64,000 bases of DNA from Anaerolineales bacterium (GTDB lineage: Bacteria > Chloroflexota > Anaerolineae > Anaerolineales > Villigracilaceae). A model generated the notes under the pieces. That model was not told the origin of the DNA. It was given only the letters and a program-made list of their open reading frames with translations, and did no database searches. Positions 18,005 to 25,957 of this stretch are shown here, piece by piece. The position numbers and the translations under genes are program-made. Within the stretch, counting starts at the first letter, position 1; each line of letters opens with the position of its first letter. The stretch spans positions 1 to 64,000 of the forward strand of contig JAUXUL010000016.1 of assembly GCA_030680795.1 (NCBI GenBank). The letters run 5' to 3'.

Positions 18005-18462
18005 AAACGTTCCCAGGTTACTTCAAAATCAGGCACAGCGGCGCGGATGAGGCTTTGCACGGGGCAGTATCTTTCCGCGAGTTCAATCAAACGGGTTACA
18101 CGCTCATCTGATTCGGTCGTCTTGATCTTCACATGCAAACGAACAGAACTAAAATGCACAGGCACATTTGCTTCGCCTTTGCGACCGCGAATATCCAACA
18201 CGCCTTCGGCAGAGGCTTCCAAACCTTGCAAATCAAATTTTATTTTTTCAGCCATCCTGGCTGATGAGACACCAGTTCAAGCGCAAAGACCCGAAAGCGT
18301 GAGTTCCAGCGGCGTGGGGCCCGTGTTTGTGCCTTCATTGTGCGGCGGCTCATCCGAACGCATCACGGGAAAGTCGCGCACATAAAGATCATTGACACGC
18401 CCGCCCAACCATTTACCTCTGGCACGGATGGTTTTTAGATAATCGGGTTGTTCCATAATCAT
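18001..18462 (-). CDS. OsmC-family protein with in-frame TGA at the redox-cysteine site (candidate selenoprotein)
   Basis: Reads as two short frames (61 and 84 codons) but is one 153-codon gene if TGA 18279-18277 is decoded. The junction is TLSGLCA-(TGA)-TGVSSARMAEKI. In OsmC/Ohr-like proteins the first reactive Cys lies exactly in this LxxxxACTGV position, so TGA replaces it at residue 62. The second redox Cys is kept at about residue 133 (ERYCPVQ). No other stop or frame change exists. A hairpin starts 12 bases after the TGA. OsmC-like selenoproteins are known from bacterial selenoproteome surveys. The gene overlaps both neighbours by 4 bases. Nonsense mutation or sequencing error is the alternative; no selA/B/C/D is in this window. 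Confidence 0.8.
18248..18264 (-). promoter_or_regulatory. putative bacterial SECIS hairpin after the OsmC TGA
   Basis: On the minus strand TCAGCC-AGGAT-GGCTGA forms a perfect 6-bp stem with a 5-base loop. The loop begins 18 bases after the TGA, and G is the second loop base. Bacterial SECIS elements usually have the apical loop about 16-37 bases after UGA with a G among the first two loop bases, so the geometry fits. The short stem is a weakness, and a 6-bp hairpin can occur by chance. Confidence 0.6.
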
Positions 18463-19655
18463 CCTTTTGCGACAACAAATTTCATCGGATATTTTTGCAA
18501 ACTCAGCGCGCCGTTTTTCGTCACACGCGTCAACGCGCCTACCTGCAAGCCCATGCGCTCATCGGGCGTGATCGGATTCGGCTGAACGACCATCGCCATA
18601 TCTTCCGCAAATGTCCTGCCCGCAGGGATGGGCTTCGCAGCATTCCAATAATCACAACACGATTGATCAATCAACGGCGGATGAATATCCACGCCATATC
18701 CGTGGATCAAATCATCATAGATGCGATAGCCCGACTCGCCGATGATTGACGCGGCTTTGATTACATCCCCCTCATTTGCGTTGGGACGTATTGCCTCACA
18801 GATCTGACCGTAAGCCTGCTTGCCAGCCTCAAAGAGTTTTTGCCAAGCTGGGGTTGGATCCTGTCCCACCGCAATCGGACGGTGGATCTGCCCTGAATAG
18901 CCCCAATAACTGGCGCTAATCTCCATGATGATCACGTCACCTTTTTGGATTACCCTATCAGTTACATTCTGCGCAGGGACGCAAGCCGTCGGCGCATCCA
19001 TCGGCATGGAGCGCAAAAATGCGATGTGCGGCTGTCCGCCTTTGCGACGATAGGATGCTTCGACAATTCCGATCAGGTCGAATTCGGTCATGCCCACACG
19101 GATTTCATTTTCCAATGCCGTGACAGTATCATCCGTATATTCGGCGGCGATCTTCAACCAGTCAAATTCTTCTTCGCTTTTGATAACACGTAAACGAGCA
19201 TAATCACGTGTGACGTCAACCCATTCAACTTCAGGCAACGAATCGCTCAAGGTCTTGTAATGTTGAAATGGCATTCCCATGCCAAATGTCGCATTGATAC
19301 CAACCAACCCGACTCGTCCCTTGCCGATACCATCGTTCTTTAATTTGGCAACGATCTCTTGGGCAGGGTCATACGTTCCCCAACGCGTATCGGGGATCAC
19401 AGACGCTGTGCGCGCGTTCGGCACATGATTGACAAGCCCCGTGAGCAGGGTCGCTTCACCATCCAATGGAAAGACAAGATAATTGTGGTGCAGGTCGAGA
19501 TAATTCGTTAACCAAAAAACATTTGCTTCATTGTGACGATTAATGCCAGAGTTGCCGAAGACCACCAGTGCGGAAATTCCCTCGCGGCGCATCAGATCGT
19601 GTGCGAGGTTATTCCTCCGTTGAAACTCAACGTCAGAGAAGCGCGGATAGGTCAT
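18459..19655 (-). CDS. M24 (pita-bread fold) protein lacking metal ligands
   Basis: Xaa-Pro-peptidase/creatinase superfamily protein, 398 aa, with the N-terminal creatinase-like domain and C-terminal pita-bread domain. The five usual metal ligands are largely absent: the first Asp is Glu in GDVIIMEIS, the second is replaced in WGYSGQIHRP, the late Glu residues become Gln in MVVQPNP and GLQVGALTRV; only the His in IHGYGVDIHPP remains. Creatinase is a known metal-free member of this fold, so a non-peptidase hydrolase is likely. It overlaps the OsmC gene and the alpha/beta hydrolase gene by 4 bases each. Confidence 0.92.
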   Translation of the reverse strand: MTYPRFSDVEFQRRNNLAHDLMRREGISALVVFGNSGINRHNEANVFWLTNYLDLHHNYLVFPLDGEATLLTGLVNHVPNARTASVIPDTRWGTYDPAQEIVAKLKNDGIGKGRVGLVGINATFGMGMPFQHYKTLSDSLPEVEWVDVTRDYARLRVIKSEEEFDWLKIAAEYTDDTVTALENEIRVGMTEFDLIGIVEASYRRKGGQPHIAFLRSMPMDAPTACVPAQNVTDRVIQKGDVIIMEISASYWGYSGQIHRPIAVGQDPTPAWQKLFEAGKQAYGQICEAIRPNANEGDVIKAASIIGESGYRIYDDLIHGYGVDIHPPLIDQSCCDYWNAAKPIPAGRTFAEDMAMVVQPNPITPDERMGLQVGALTRVTKNGALSLQKYPMKFVVAKG

Positions 19656-20710
19656 CCAAGTTTTTCCTTTAACCAGTCAGCAGTGAGCGGACGATACGCA
19701 AAAGGAATATTGTTGCAGACGTGATTGCCGTTCTCGAACATTGCCAACTCAGCATTCGAGCCAACTGCATCCACGATCTTCACTGCCTGCTCCCAAGGAA
19801 TCAATCTATCGAGCCTGCCTTGAATGACAAGCAGCGGCTGTTTAATCTTCTGCGCCACACCCTCCAATGAAAGTTTATTCGCATTGGCTTTGGCTTCCTC
19901 TTCATTCTTCGCGCCCGAGTGATGTTGGAATGCGGCGCGCGTGAGCGATGGCAATACTGACCAGCATTCCGCAAAGTTCCATGGACCACAATTCCCCACT
20001 GCGGCTTTGACACGCGGTTCAAAGGCGGCGGCGCGCGGCGCATAATATCCGCCAAGACTGACGCCTGCAAGCCCGATTCGGTTTGGGTCAATATCTTTGC
20101 GTTTGGTCAATGTGTCCACCGCAGTGGAAACTGCGGCTTCGTAATCGGGACGGATATGAGAGTTGTATCCGCATTCCCCCTGACCAGGTCCATCGAGCGA
20201 GAAAGTCGCCAGTCCGCGTTTGAGGAAGACATTTTCCCAGGAGAAAAATTCCTCTTTAGTTGAATCAAGCCCAGGCAGGAGGAGAACGAGAGGCGGGTTT
20301 TTTATATCCACGGGACGTCGCAGAGTCCCGACCATCGTCGCGCCATCGAAGGGAATTTCCACGCGCTCGCCTGTTGGGTCAAGCAGTTTCAAACCTTTGG
20401 CGAAAGCCTCCACTGATTTGTTCGCAGCGGACATATATTCATCGTGAAAATCCTGAAAGACAAATTTGCCGAAGTGATAACAAAGCGCCGCGCTGATGTA
20501 AGCTTCGCCCGCGCTGATGGAATTACCGCTGGCTTCCGCTTTCACTGCAAGATCGTAATGTGTATCGCCCGTCACGAGCCACTCGCGACACCAATCCTCC
20601 CACTTCTCAACGCGCGCGGTGGTACGATAGAAATCGTTGTAATCAACGCCCTGTGATGTGAAACGCGGCGCCCAGTTTTTTATTGCGGCTTCTACTCGTT
20701 CATCTGGCAT
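19652..20710 (-). CDS. alpha/beta hydrolase, C-C-hydrolase-like (2,6-dihydroxypseudooxynicotine hydrolase family)
   Basis: Serine hydrolase of 352 aa with a helical N-terminal region (about 1-115) before the catalytic domain. The oxyanion region is LLLPGLDSTKEEF, the nucleophile elbow GVSLGGYYA (Ser about 224), the acid QGRLDRLIP (Asp about 302) and the base NGNHVCNN (His about 332). Length and helical extension match the family of 2,6-dihydroxypseudooxynicotine hydrolase, which cleaves a carbon-carbon bond after molybdenum-hydroxylase steps in nicotine breakdown. The molybdenum hydroxylase in this operon makes a ring-degradation role attractive, but the substrate is inferred. Good evidence for the fold, moderate for the subfamily. 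Confidence 0.92.
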   Translation of the reverse strand: MPDERVEAAIKNWAPRFTSQGVDYNDFYRTTARVEKWEDWCREWLVTGDTHYDLAVKAEASGNSISAGEAYISAALCYHFGKFVFQDFHDEYMSAANKSVEAFAKGLKLLDPTGERVEIPFDGATMVGTLRRPVDIKNPPLVLLLPGLDSTKEEFFSWENVFLKRGLATFSLDGPGQGECGYNSHIRPDYEAAVSTAVDTLTKRKDIDPNRIGLAGVSLGGYYAPRAAAFEPRVKAAVGNCGPWNFAECWSVLPSLTRAAFQHHSGAKNEEEAKANANKLSLEGVAQKIKQPLLVIQGRLDRLIPWEQAVKIVDAVGSNAELAMFENGNHVCNNIPFAYRPLTADWLKEKLG

Positions 20711-20749
20711 GGTTCTCTCCTTTTAATTATTACGATGCATCACTAAAAT

Positions 20750-20842
20750 GTCACCCTGACCCTGAACGATAGTGAAGGGGAAGGGTCTCTACCCCAAAAA
20801 TGCGAGACTCTTCGATCGCAACAAACGCTCCCTCAGAGTGAC
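20750..20842. repeat. palindromic intergenic repeat
   Basis: Ends GTCACCCTGA (20750-20759) and TCAGAGTGAC (20833-20842) are complementary with one mismatch, with internal GAAGGGTCTC and GAGACTCTTCG segments. This is the common TGTCACCCTGAnCG...GAAGGGTCTC dispersed palindrome. It is non-coding and fills the 157-base gap between the alpha/beta hydrolase and acyl-CoA dehydrogenase genes. Confidence 0.8.
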
Positions 20843-20867
20843 AGGATGTTTTTGAGACAGGGTCTAG

Positions 20868-22100
20868 TTAATCATTACCAGCGTAATTACCAGCTGTCTC
20901 CGGGAACATGGAGCGAATGATCTTGAAGCGATGAATATCCTGTGTGCCGTCCATATGTAGGAAGATAGCCGCGTCGCGGAAATGTTTCTCGATGCCCATT
21001 TCGATCATCACACCGTTCCCCGCGAAGATTTCCATCGCCTTCTTGGCAACGTCGAAGATCGCGTCCGCGGCATAGACCTTGGCCATCATGCACAATTGCA
21101 ATGCGTCGGAGGTATTGTTATCGAGTGCGCGCGCCGCATAACGGGTGAAGGCGCGCGTCGTCTCGACCTTGATCGCCATGTCCGCCAGCATGTTGGCAAT
21201 TGCCTGGTGTTTGATGATGATCTTGCCGCCCTGCACATATTGCTGGACATAAGCAGCGGTATCCTCGAACGCAGCGACACCGACGCCCAGATTCTTCGCG
21301 GCTTGCAGGATCTTACCTGGCTTGAAATAAACGCCCGCATGTTTGAGCGCTTCATCCTTGACGAGGATGGAGTCTTCGGGAATGCGGCAGTTATCGAACA
21401 CGATCTCGCCGTTGTTCATGTAGCGCGCGCCCATTTTTTCATTGGTACGCACGGGGATGAGTCCTGGCGTATCGCGCGGGATCAGGAAACTGCTGGTGCC
21501 CTGCATCATTCCCACTTTGGGATTTGTGTTGGCATAAACGATATATAACTTTGCATCATAACCGTTGGTGATGAACTGTTTACGTCCGTTGAGAACCCAG
21601 TGTCCATCCTTGAGTTCGGCTTTGGTGTTCATGGCGGCTTCAGGGACGTTGTATGGAAGCCAGCGGTCAGAGGCGCCGCGCGGCTCGGTGAGACAATGCG
21701 CGATCAGGAAGGTGGGATCCTCAATAAATTTCGGAAACCATATATCCTGAAAATGTTCGGGCATGATGTTGCCGAGCAAAACAGGCACCTTCCACACCTG
21801 CCCCATGATGTCTGCAAAGCCCGAATCGCCGCGCGCCAATTCCTCGGCGATGATGGCAAATGTCTGCGCCTGATCCTCCAGTTTGATCCCGCCGTATTTC
21901 TCCGGCACTCCCAATCCCCGCAGACCGAGTTTGTCCGCCTTCTTGAGCAACTCCCAGGGCATGCGCTCACTGGACGGCGCAGTCCACTCCCGTTCGCGGT
22001 CTTTGCTGACAAAGGGGATAATCTCCTTGTCGGTGAAATCACGCGCCAGTTGCCTCATTTGTTTTTGTTCATCTGTGAGGTCCAACATTTGCATTTGCAT
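20868..22100 (-). CDS. acyl-CoA dehydrogenase
   Basis: FAD-dependent acyl-CoA dehydrogenase of 410 aa. The N-terminal helical domain (LTDEQKQMRQLARDFTDKEI), the central FAD-contacting strand LTEPRGASD, the KQFITNGYDA region and the C-terminal helical domain ending FAGNGVMIEMGIEKHFRDA are all present. The start is well supported by AAGGAG 8 bases before the ATG. It probably forms an enoyl-CoA or related unsaturated acid in the ring-cleavage branch; chain length cannot be read. A 115-base gap with a short CGCCTGA/TCAGGCG hairpin (22185-22201) separates it from the cupin gene upstream. Confidence 0.95.
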   Translation of the reverse strand: MQMQMLDLTDEQKQMRQLARDFTDKEIIPFVSKDREREWTAPSSERMPWELLKKADKLGLRGLGVPEKYGGIKLEDQAQTFAIIAEELARGDSGFADIMGQVWKVPVLLGNIMPEHFQDIWFPKFIEDPTFLIAHCLTEPRGASDRWLPYNVPEAAMNTKAELKDGHWVLNGRKQFITNGYDAKLYIVYANTNPKVGMMQGTSSFLIPRDTPGLIPVRTNEKMGARYMNNGEIVFDNCRIPEDSILVKDEALKHAGVYFKPGKILQAAKNLGVGVAAFEDTAAYVQQYVQGGKIIIKHQAIANMLADMAIKVETTRAFTRYAARALDNNTSDALQLCMMAKVYAADAIFDVAKKAMEIFAGNGVMIEMGIEKHFRDAAIFLHMDGTQDIHRFKIIRSMFPETAGNYAGND

Positions 22101-22215
22101 GTTCCATTCTCCTTTTGCACTGAAATGGTTTTCTTAGCGAACTTTGCGGGTTTCGCGGTTCAAATGTACGGCAGCAAAATTAAGCGCCTGAAACTCAGGC
22201 GTGACGTTCCCACGT

Positions 22216-22593
22216 TCATATATCGTCAGTTTTTATCCATATCGTTTCTTTTGGCGGTGGTCCCCAAAATTCAACAAATGAAAAATTTTCCTGTGTATCG
22301 TTCTCGAACCAATGCACTTCGCTTGGCGCAACGACAGCGACCATGCCTGGGGACAGTCGGTGACTGCCTTCATCCACGTGCAAAATGCCGTTGCCATACA
22401 ACACATAAAAGAGATGATGACAATCGGTGTGGTAATGTTTGGCGGCGGTATCGCCGGGGTGATAGATGATACGGTCTGCGCGGATGAACTGCGCGCCCAA
22501 TTTGACGTTGTCCGTCACAAGGTCGAGTCGATCGCGCGTATCGCGCGTCGAATGCAAATGCGGCAGTTGATCGAATGTCAGTAGTCTTGCCAT
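22216..22593 (-). CDS. cupin-domain protein
   Basis: Single cupin of 125 aa. Motif 1 is HYHTDCHHLFYVLYGNG, with the two His and a further His but Asp/Phe in place of the usual Glu. Motif 2 is GMVAVVAPSEVHWFEN with the conserved His. Metal binding is therefore likely. It ends near a hairpin and begins one base after the stop of the amidohydrolase gene, so the two are co-transcribed. Enzyme or sensor cupin is undecided. Confidence 0.88.
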   Translation of the reverse strand: MARLLTFDQLPHLHSTRDTRDRLDLVTDNVKLGAQFIRADRIIYHPGDTAAKHYHTDCHHLFYVLYGNGILHVDEGSHRLSPGMVAVVAPSEVHWFENDTQENFSFVEFWGPPPKETIWIKTDDI

Positions 22594-23577
22594 TTATGCC
22601 TCCCAATTCAACAATTGACTTGCGTTCCCTCCGAGAATCTTTTTCTCGTTTTCAGTCCCCAGATTCGCTGAACGCACAAGTTCAACGGGATTTTCATTAC
22701 CCATATCGAAGGGATAATCGGAACCAAGCAGGACATGATCCGCGCCGACGAAATCTACAAGGCTTTTCAAAACAACGGGATCGTGTGTGATCGTATCGAA
22801 ATAGAATTGTTTGAGATATTCCATCGGCGGTTTGGAAATCACCTTATTTATTTCAGGTCGCATTTTATAACCGCGATCCAATCGTCCGCGCAGATAGGGC
22901 AATGCGCCGCCGCCATGCGCGAGCATAATTTTCAGACGCGGATATGCCTCCATTATGCCGGACAGAATCAAATGTCCCGCGGCGACCATTGTCTCCAGCG
23001 GATTGCCGATCACGTTCCACATGTAGTAGTCACGCAATTCCACCCGCCCGCCGCCCTCCACGGGATGAATAAAAACAAACACGCCCAACGACTCACACGC
23101 CTCCCAAAACGAAAGAAAGCGCGCGTCGCCAGGATAAACGCCGTTGACATGCGTGCCGATCTCGACACCCTTCAACCCAGACTTCATCAAGCGTTCTAGT
23201 TCCTTGATGGCAAGCGCGACATCCTGAAGCGGGATCATCCCCAGCGCGGCGACCTGCTTCGGATATTTTTTTACAAGCGCTGAAAGCGCGTCATTCTGGA
23301 CTTGGCACGCGCTCAGCGATTCTTCGGGCGTTCCCTCATAGCGAACCAGCGACACCCATGGGCAGAGCAGGACCGCGTCCGCGCCTGATTTCTTCATTTC
23401 ATCCATAATTGTTTCGGGCGTTACAAATTCACGCAATGCCGAACCGATCCGTTTGGGACCATATTCAACGAATTGTTTCCCGTTTTCCCACACCACCCTC
23501 GGACGCCATTCTTCAGCAGGCTTTGCATCCCGCAAAATCTCAGGGACAATGATATGTGCATGCGTATCAATGATCAT
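22594..23577 (-). CDS. amidohydrolase (amidohydrolase_2 / ACMSD-like decarboxylase family)
   Basis: TIM-barrel metal enzyme of 327 aa. MIIDTHAHI gives the HxH metal site. HPVEGGG supplies a second His, IMLAHGGGALPYLRGRLDRG a third, and LLGSDYPFDMG the catalytic Asp. This arrangement matches aminocarboxymuconate-semialdehyde decarboxylase and related non-oxidative decarboxylases rather than hydantoinase-type amidohydrolases. Such decarboxylases act in meta-cleavage pathways, and an MhpD-like hydratase for a later step lies at 37082. The link to a ring-cleavage route is inference. It lies downstream of an EamA exporter gene. Confidence 0.92.
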   Translation of the reverse strand: MIIDTHAHIIVPEILRDAKPAEEWRPRVVWENGKQFVEYGPKRIGSALREFVTPETIMDEMKKSGADAVLLCPWVSLVRYEGTPEESLSACQVQNDALSALVKKYPKQVAALGMIPLQDVALAIKELERLMKSGLKGVEIGTHVNGVYPGDARFLSFWEACESLGVFVFIHPVEGGGRVELRDYYMWNVIGNPLETMVAAGHLILSGIMEAYPRLKIMLAHGGGALPYLRGRLDRGYKMRPEINKVISKPPMEYLKQFYFDTITHDPVVLKSLVDFVGADHVLLGSDYPFDMGNENPVELVRSANLGTENEKKILGGNASQLLNWEA

Positions 23578-23590
23578 ACTTCATCCTCGC

Positions 23591-24493
23591 TTATAGGAAA
23601 GTCAGGAGCAATGCTCCACTTAAAATCAAACCGGTTCCCATCCACAATATGGCAGTCACGCGTTCCAAATGTTTGCCTGAAATCAAGGGCGAAAGCAGGA
23701 TCACAATAGGCGATGAGATCATTGTCAACGCGAGAACAACTGCCACAGGAGACAAATCCAACGCAACCCAGCGCATCCACGTGGAGAGCCCTACAAGCAG
23801 ACCGGCCAGAAGTTTGAACATCCAAGCTTCATTGGTGATGGGTATATGGATCCAGCGCTCACGCTGCCAGATCAGAATGATGGCATAACCAACGGCGCTT
23901 GCAGTCACACCGATGGTTACCCCCAACATGGGAGATGGTAAACCCTCCAAGCCAACGCGAATAAAAACCGGGCTTAATGCCCAAAAGAAAGCCGCAGCCA
24001 GTCCCATCCAGGAGGCGCGCAGAAGGGCAGAAAATCTTTGTGTTGAATTGGCGGCATTTGCAGGATCCTCACCTTCTTTGGATACAAGGTAAGCACCCAG
24101 CACGATGATGCCGATTCCAAGAAATTCCAGCCAGGTGGGAAACTCACCTAATGCCACTGCGGCGACAATGGCGCCAAACAAAGGCACGGTGGCGATCAGC
24201 GGGCTTGTACGGGCCGCGCCAATGCGTTTTTGGCTGCCATTTAGAAGCGTCCAACCGATGAGGAAATGAAAAAAACCTGCCGCCACGAAACTAAGGATGG
24301 CAGTGATGGGAGCACTGAAAACAAGGCTTATATCTTCCGTTACAAAAGAAATCGCAACAAGCACAATGGATGAGACCAACAATTGAACAAAAGTGGCCAT
24401 GTAAACATCCATGCCTCGCACTGCCTGGCGATTAAGTGTTTGAAAGAGACCAAAGCCTGCGCCAGCCGCAAGTGCCCATAATGCTCCACTCAT
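23591..24493 (-). CDS. EamA-family (DMT) transporter
   Basis: Ten hydrophobic segments in 300 aa with the two-fold repeat of EamA domains, the first around GLFQTLNRQAVRGMD and the second starting near RASWMGLAAAFFWAL. Inner-membrane drug/metabolite-type carrier. The gene lies one base from the LivF ATPase stop and 13 bases from the amidohydrolase start, so it belongs to the same transcript. A role in exporting or importing a metabolite of the pathway is likely, but the substrate is not shown. Confidence 0.9.
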   Translation of the reverse strand: MSGALWALAAGAGFGLFQTLNRQAVRGMDVYMATFVQLLVSSIVLVAISFVTEDISLVFSAPITAILSFVAAGFFHFLIGWTLLNGSQKRIGAARTSPLIATVPLFGAIVAAVALGEFPTWLEFLGIGIIVLGAYLVSKEGEDPANAANSTQRFSALLRASWMGLAAAFFWALSPVFIRVGLEGLPSPMLGVTIGVTASAVGYAIILIWQRERWIHIPITNEAWMFKLLAGLLVGLSTWMRWVALDLSPVAVVLALTMISSPIVILLSPLISGKHLERVTAILWMGTGLILSGALLLTFL

Positions 24494-24494
24494 A

Positions 24495-25223
24495 TCAACT
24501 CTTCAGAGTCCCGCCGAGATACAGTTCGGCGACGCGTGGGTCTGAAAGCAACGTTTGGGCAGGACCTTCGAGACGTTCCACCCCCAGTTCAAGGACATAC
24601 GCGCGGTCAGCAATAGCCAGCCCGCTTTTGGCATTCTGTTCGACCATTAAGACGGTCATCCCCATTTCATTTTTGAGGGACTTGATCGTTTCAAAGACTT
24701 GTTTGGCTGTGATCGGCGCCAACCCGAGGGAAGGCTCATCGAGCAGGATCATTTTTGGCTCCAGCATCAAGGCCCGTCCAACTTCCAGTATTTTCTGCTG
24801 ACCGCCGCTGAAGTTCCCTGCCTTCTCATTCTTCCTTTCCTTCAGGAATGGAAACATTTCATAAACCTTGTCCATGCGGCGTTCGCGTTCTGCCCTATTG
24901 TTCAAGACATAGGCGCCCATGAGCATGTTTTCTTTAACAGTCATCTCAGGGAAGGAACTGTGTCCCTGTGGGACGTGGGCGATACCTTGGCGCAAGACGA
25001 GGTCTGGACGAAGACCACCAATACTCTTTCCACCAAATAGAATTTCACCCTGACTGGGTTTCAAAATTCCCGAGATGGCGCGCAGCACAGTGGACTTGCC
25101 CGCACCATTCGGCCCGATCATGCAAACCAGTTCACCCTGACTCACATGAATATTGATCCCTTGAAGGACATTGACATCTGGCAGGTACCCGGCGACGACG
25201 TTTTTTATTTCAAGAATCATCAT
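24495..25223 (-). CDS. livF: branched-chain amino-acid-type ABC transporter ATPase LivF
   Basis: ATPase subunit of 242 aa. Walker A is GPNGAGKST, the signature NFSGGQQKILE and Walker B MILLDEPSLGLAP; the H-loop His is replaced by Gln in LMVEQNAKSG, as is usual for LivF. Its start overlaps the end of the LivG gene. With LivG, LivM, LivH and the binding protein at 27953 it makes a complete importer for an amino acid, amide or related small acid. Confidence 0.95.
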   Translation of the reverse strand: MMILEIKNVVAGYLPDVNVLQGINIHVSQGELVCMIGPNGAGKSTVLRAISGILKPSQGEILFGGKSIGGLRPDLVLRQGIAHVPQGHSSFPEMTVKENMLMGAYVLNNRAERERRMDKVYEMFPFLKERKNEKAGNFSGGQQKILEVGRALMLEPKMILLDEPSLGLAPITAKQVFETIKSLKNEMGMTVLMVEQNAKSGLAIADRAYVLELGVERLEGPAQTLLSDPRVAELYLGGTLKS

Positions 25224-25957
25224 TATGTTCCCAGATAAGCATCTAATACAGCAGGATTGGTCTGGATCATCTCAGGTGAACCTTCCGCCAGTTTTGTGCC
25301 TTGATCCAATACAATGACATGATCGCAAAGCTCCATTACCACACCCATGTTGTGTTCCACTACCAGGAAGGTCACGCCCTCTTTATTGAGATCCCGGATC
25401 AGGTCCATGATGAAGCGGATCATGGTTGGGTTGACGCCTCCAGCGGGTTCATCCAGCATCACCATTTTGGGGTCTGCCATCAGGATTGCGGCAAACTCCA
25501 AAAGTTTCTGTTGACCAAAGGATAATTTTCGAGCGGGTTCATCCTTGAGATGAGTCAATCCGACACGTTCCAACAAGCCCATTGCACGGTCGATCTCATT
25601 ACGAAACATGTCCGGACCCAACAAGGATCGAAATCCAACCTGTCGAATGGGAACGATCATGTTCTCGAGAGCGGTCATTTCCCAGAAAAGCCGTGTGATC
25701 TGAAACGTACGACTGAGTCCACCATGACAGATTCTGCTAGGTGGCAGATTTGTTATCGTCTTTCCCTCGAAAAGGATCTCACCTTCATCGGGGGAATACA
25801 CGCCTGTGATCAAGTTGAACAGGGTGGTCTTGCCCGACCCATTTGGACCGATCAAACCAGTGATACTGCCAGACTGTACAGAAATATTACAATCCCTGAC
25901 AGCTTGAATCCCGCCAAAGCGACGAGAGACGCAGGCAATGCGCAACATCTCATTCAT
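25223..25957 (-). CDS. livG: branched-chain amino-acid-type ABC transporter ATPase LivG
   Basis: ATPase subunit with Walker A GPNGSGKTT, signature KLSFGQQKLLE, Walker B MVMLDEPAGGVNP and H-loop VVEHNMGVVM, the LivG hallmark. I start at ATG 25957 (MNEMLRIACVSRRFGG; 244 aa), which overlaps the LivM stop by 8 bases; an ATG at 25969 is also possible. The reading frame extends further upstream inside LivM, but that stretch has no family resemblance. Confidence 0.94.
   Translation of the reverse strand: MNEMLRIACVSRRFGGIQAVRDCNISVQSGSITGLIGPNGSGKTTLFNLITGVYSPDEGEILFEGKTITNLPPSRICHGGLSRTFQITRLFWEMTALENMIVPIRQVGFRSLLGPDMFRNEIDRAMGLLERVGLTHLKDEPARKLSFGQQKLLEFAAILMADPKMVMLDEPAGGVNPTMIRFIMDLIRDLNKEGVTFLVVEHNMGVVMELCDHVIVLDQGTKLAEGSPEMIQTNPAVLDAYLGT

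Noticed and set aside
18001-18255. Treating the 84-codon frame as a separate short OsmC protein
   Set aside because: It lacks the first half and the reactive-Cys region of the domain, and the 61-codon frame directly upstream supplies exactly that part in the same frame, interrupted only by one TGA.
22185-22201. CGCCTGA/TCAGGCG hairpin as a terminator
   Set aside because: A 7-bp stem with a 3-base loop has no T-run after it in either direction. It is mentioned only as a weak structure.
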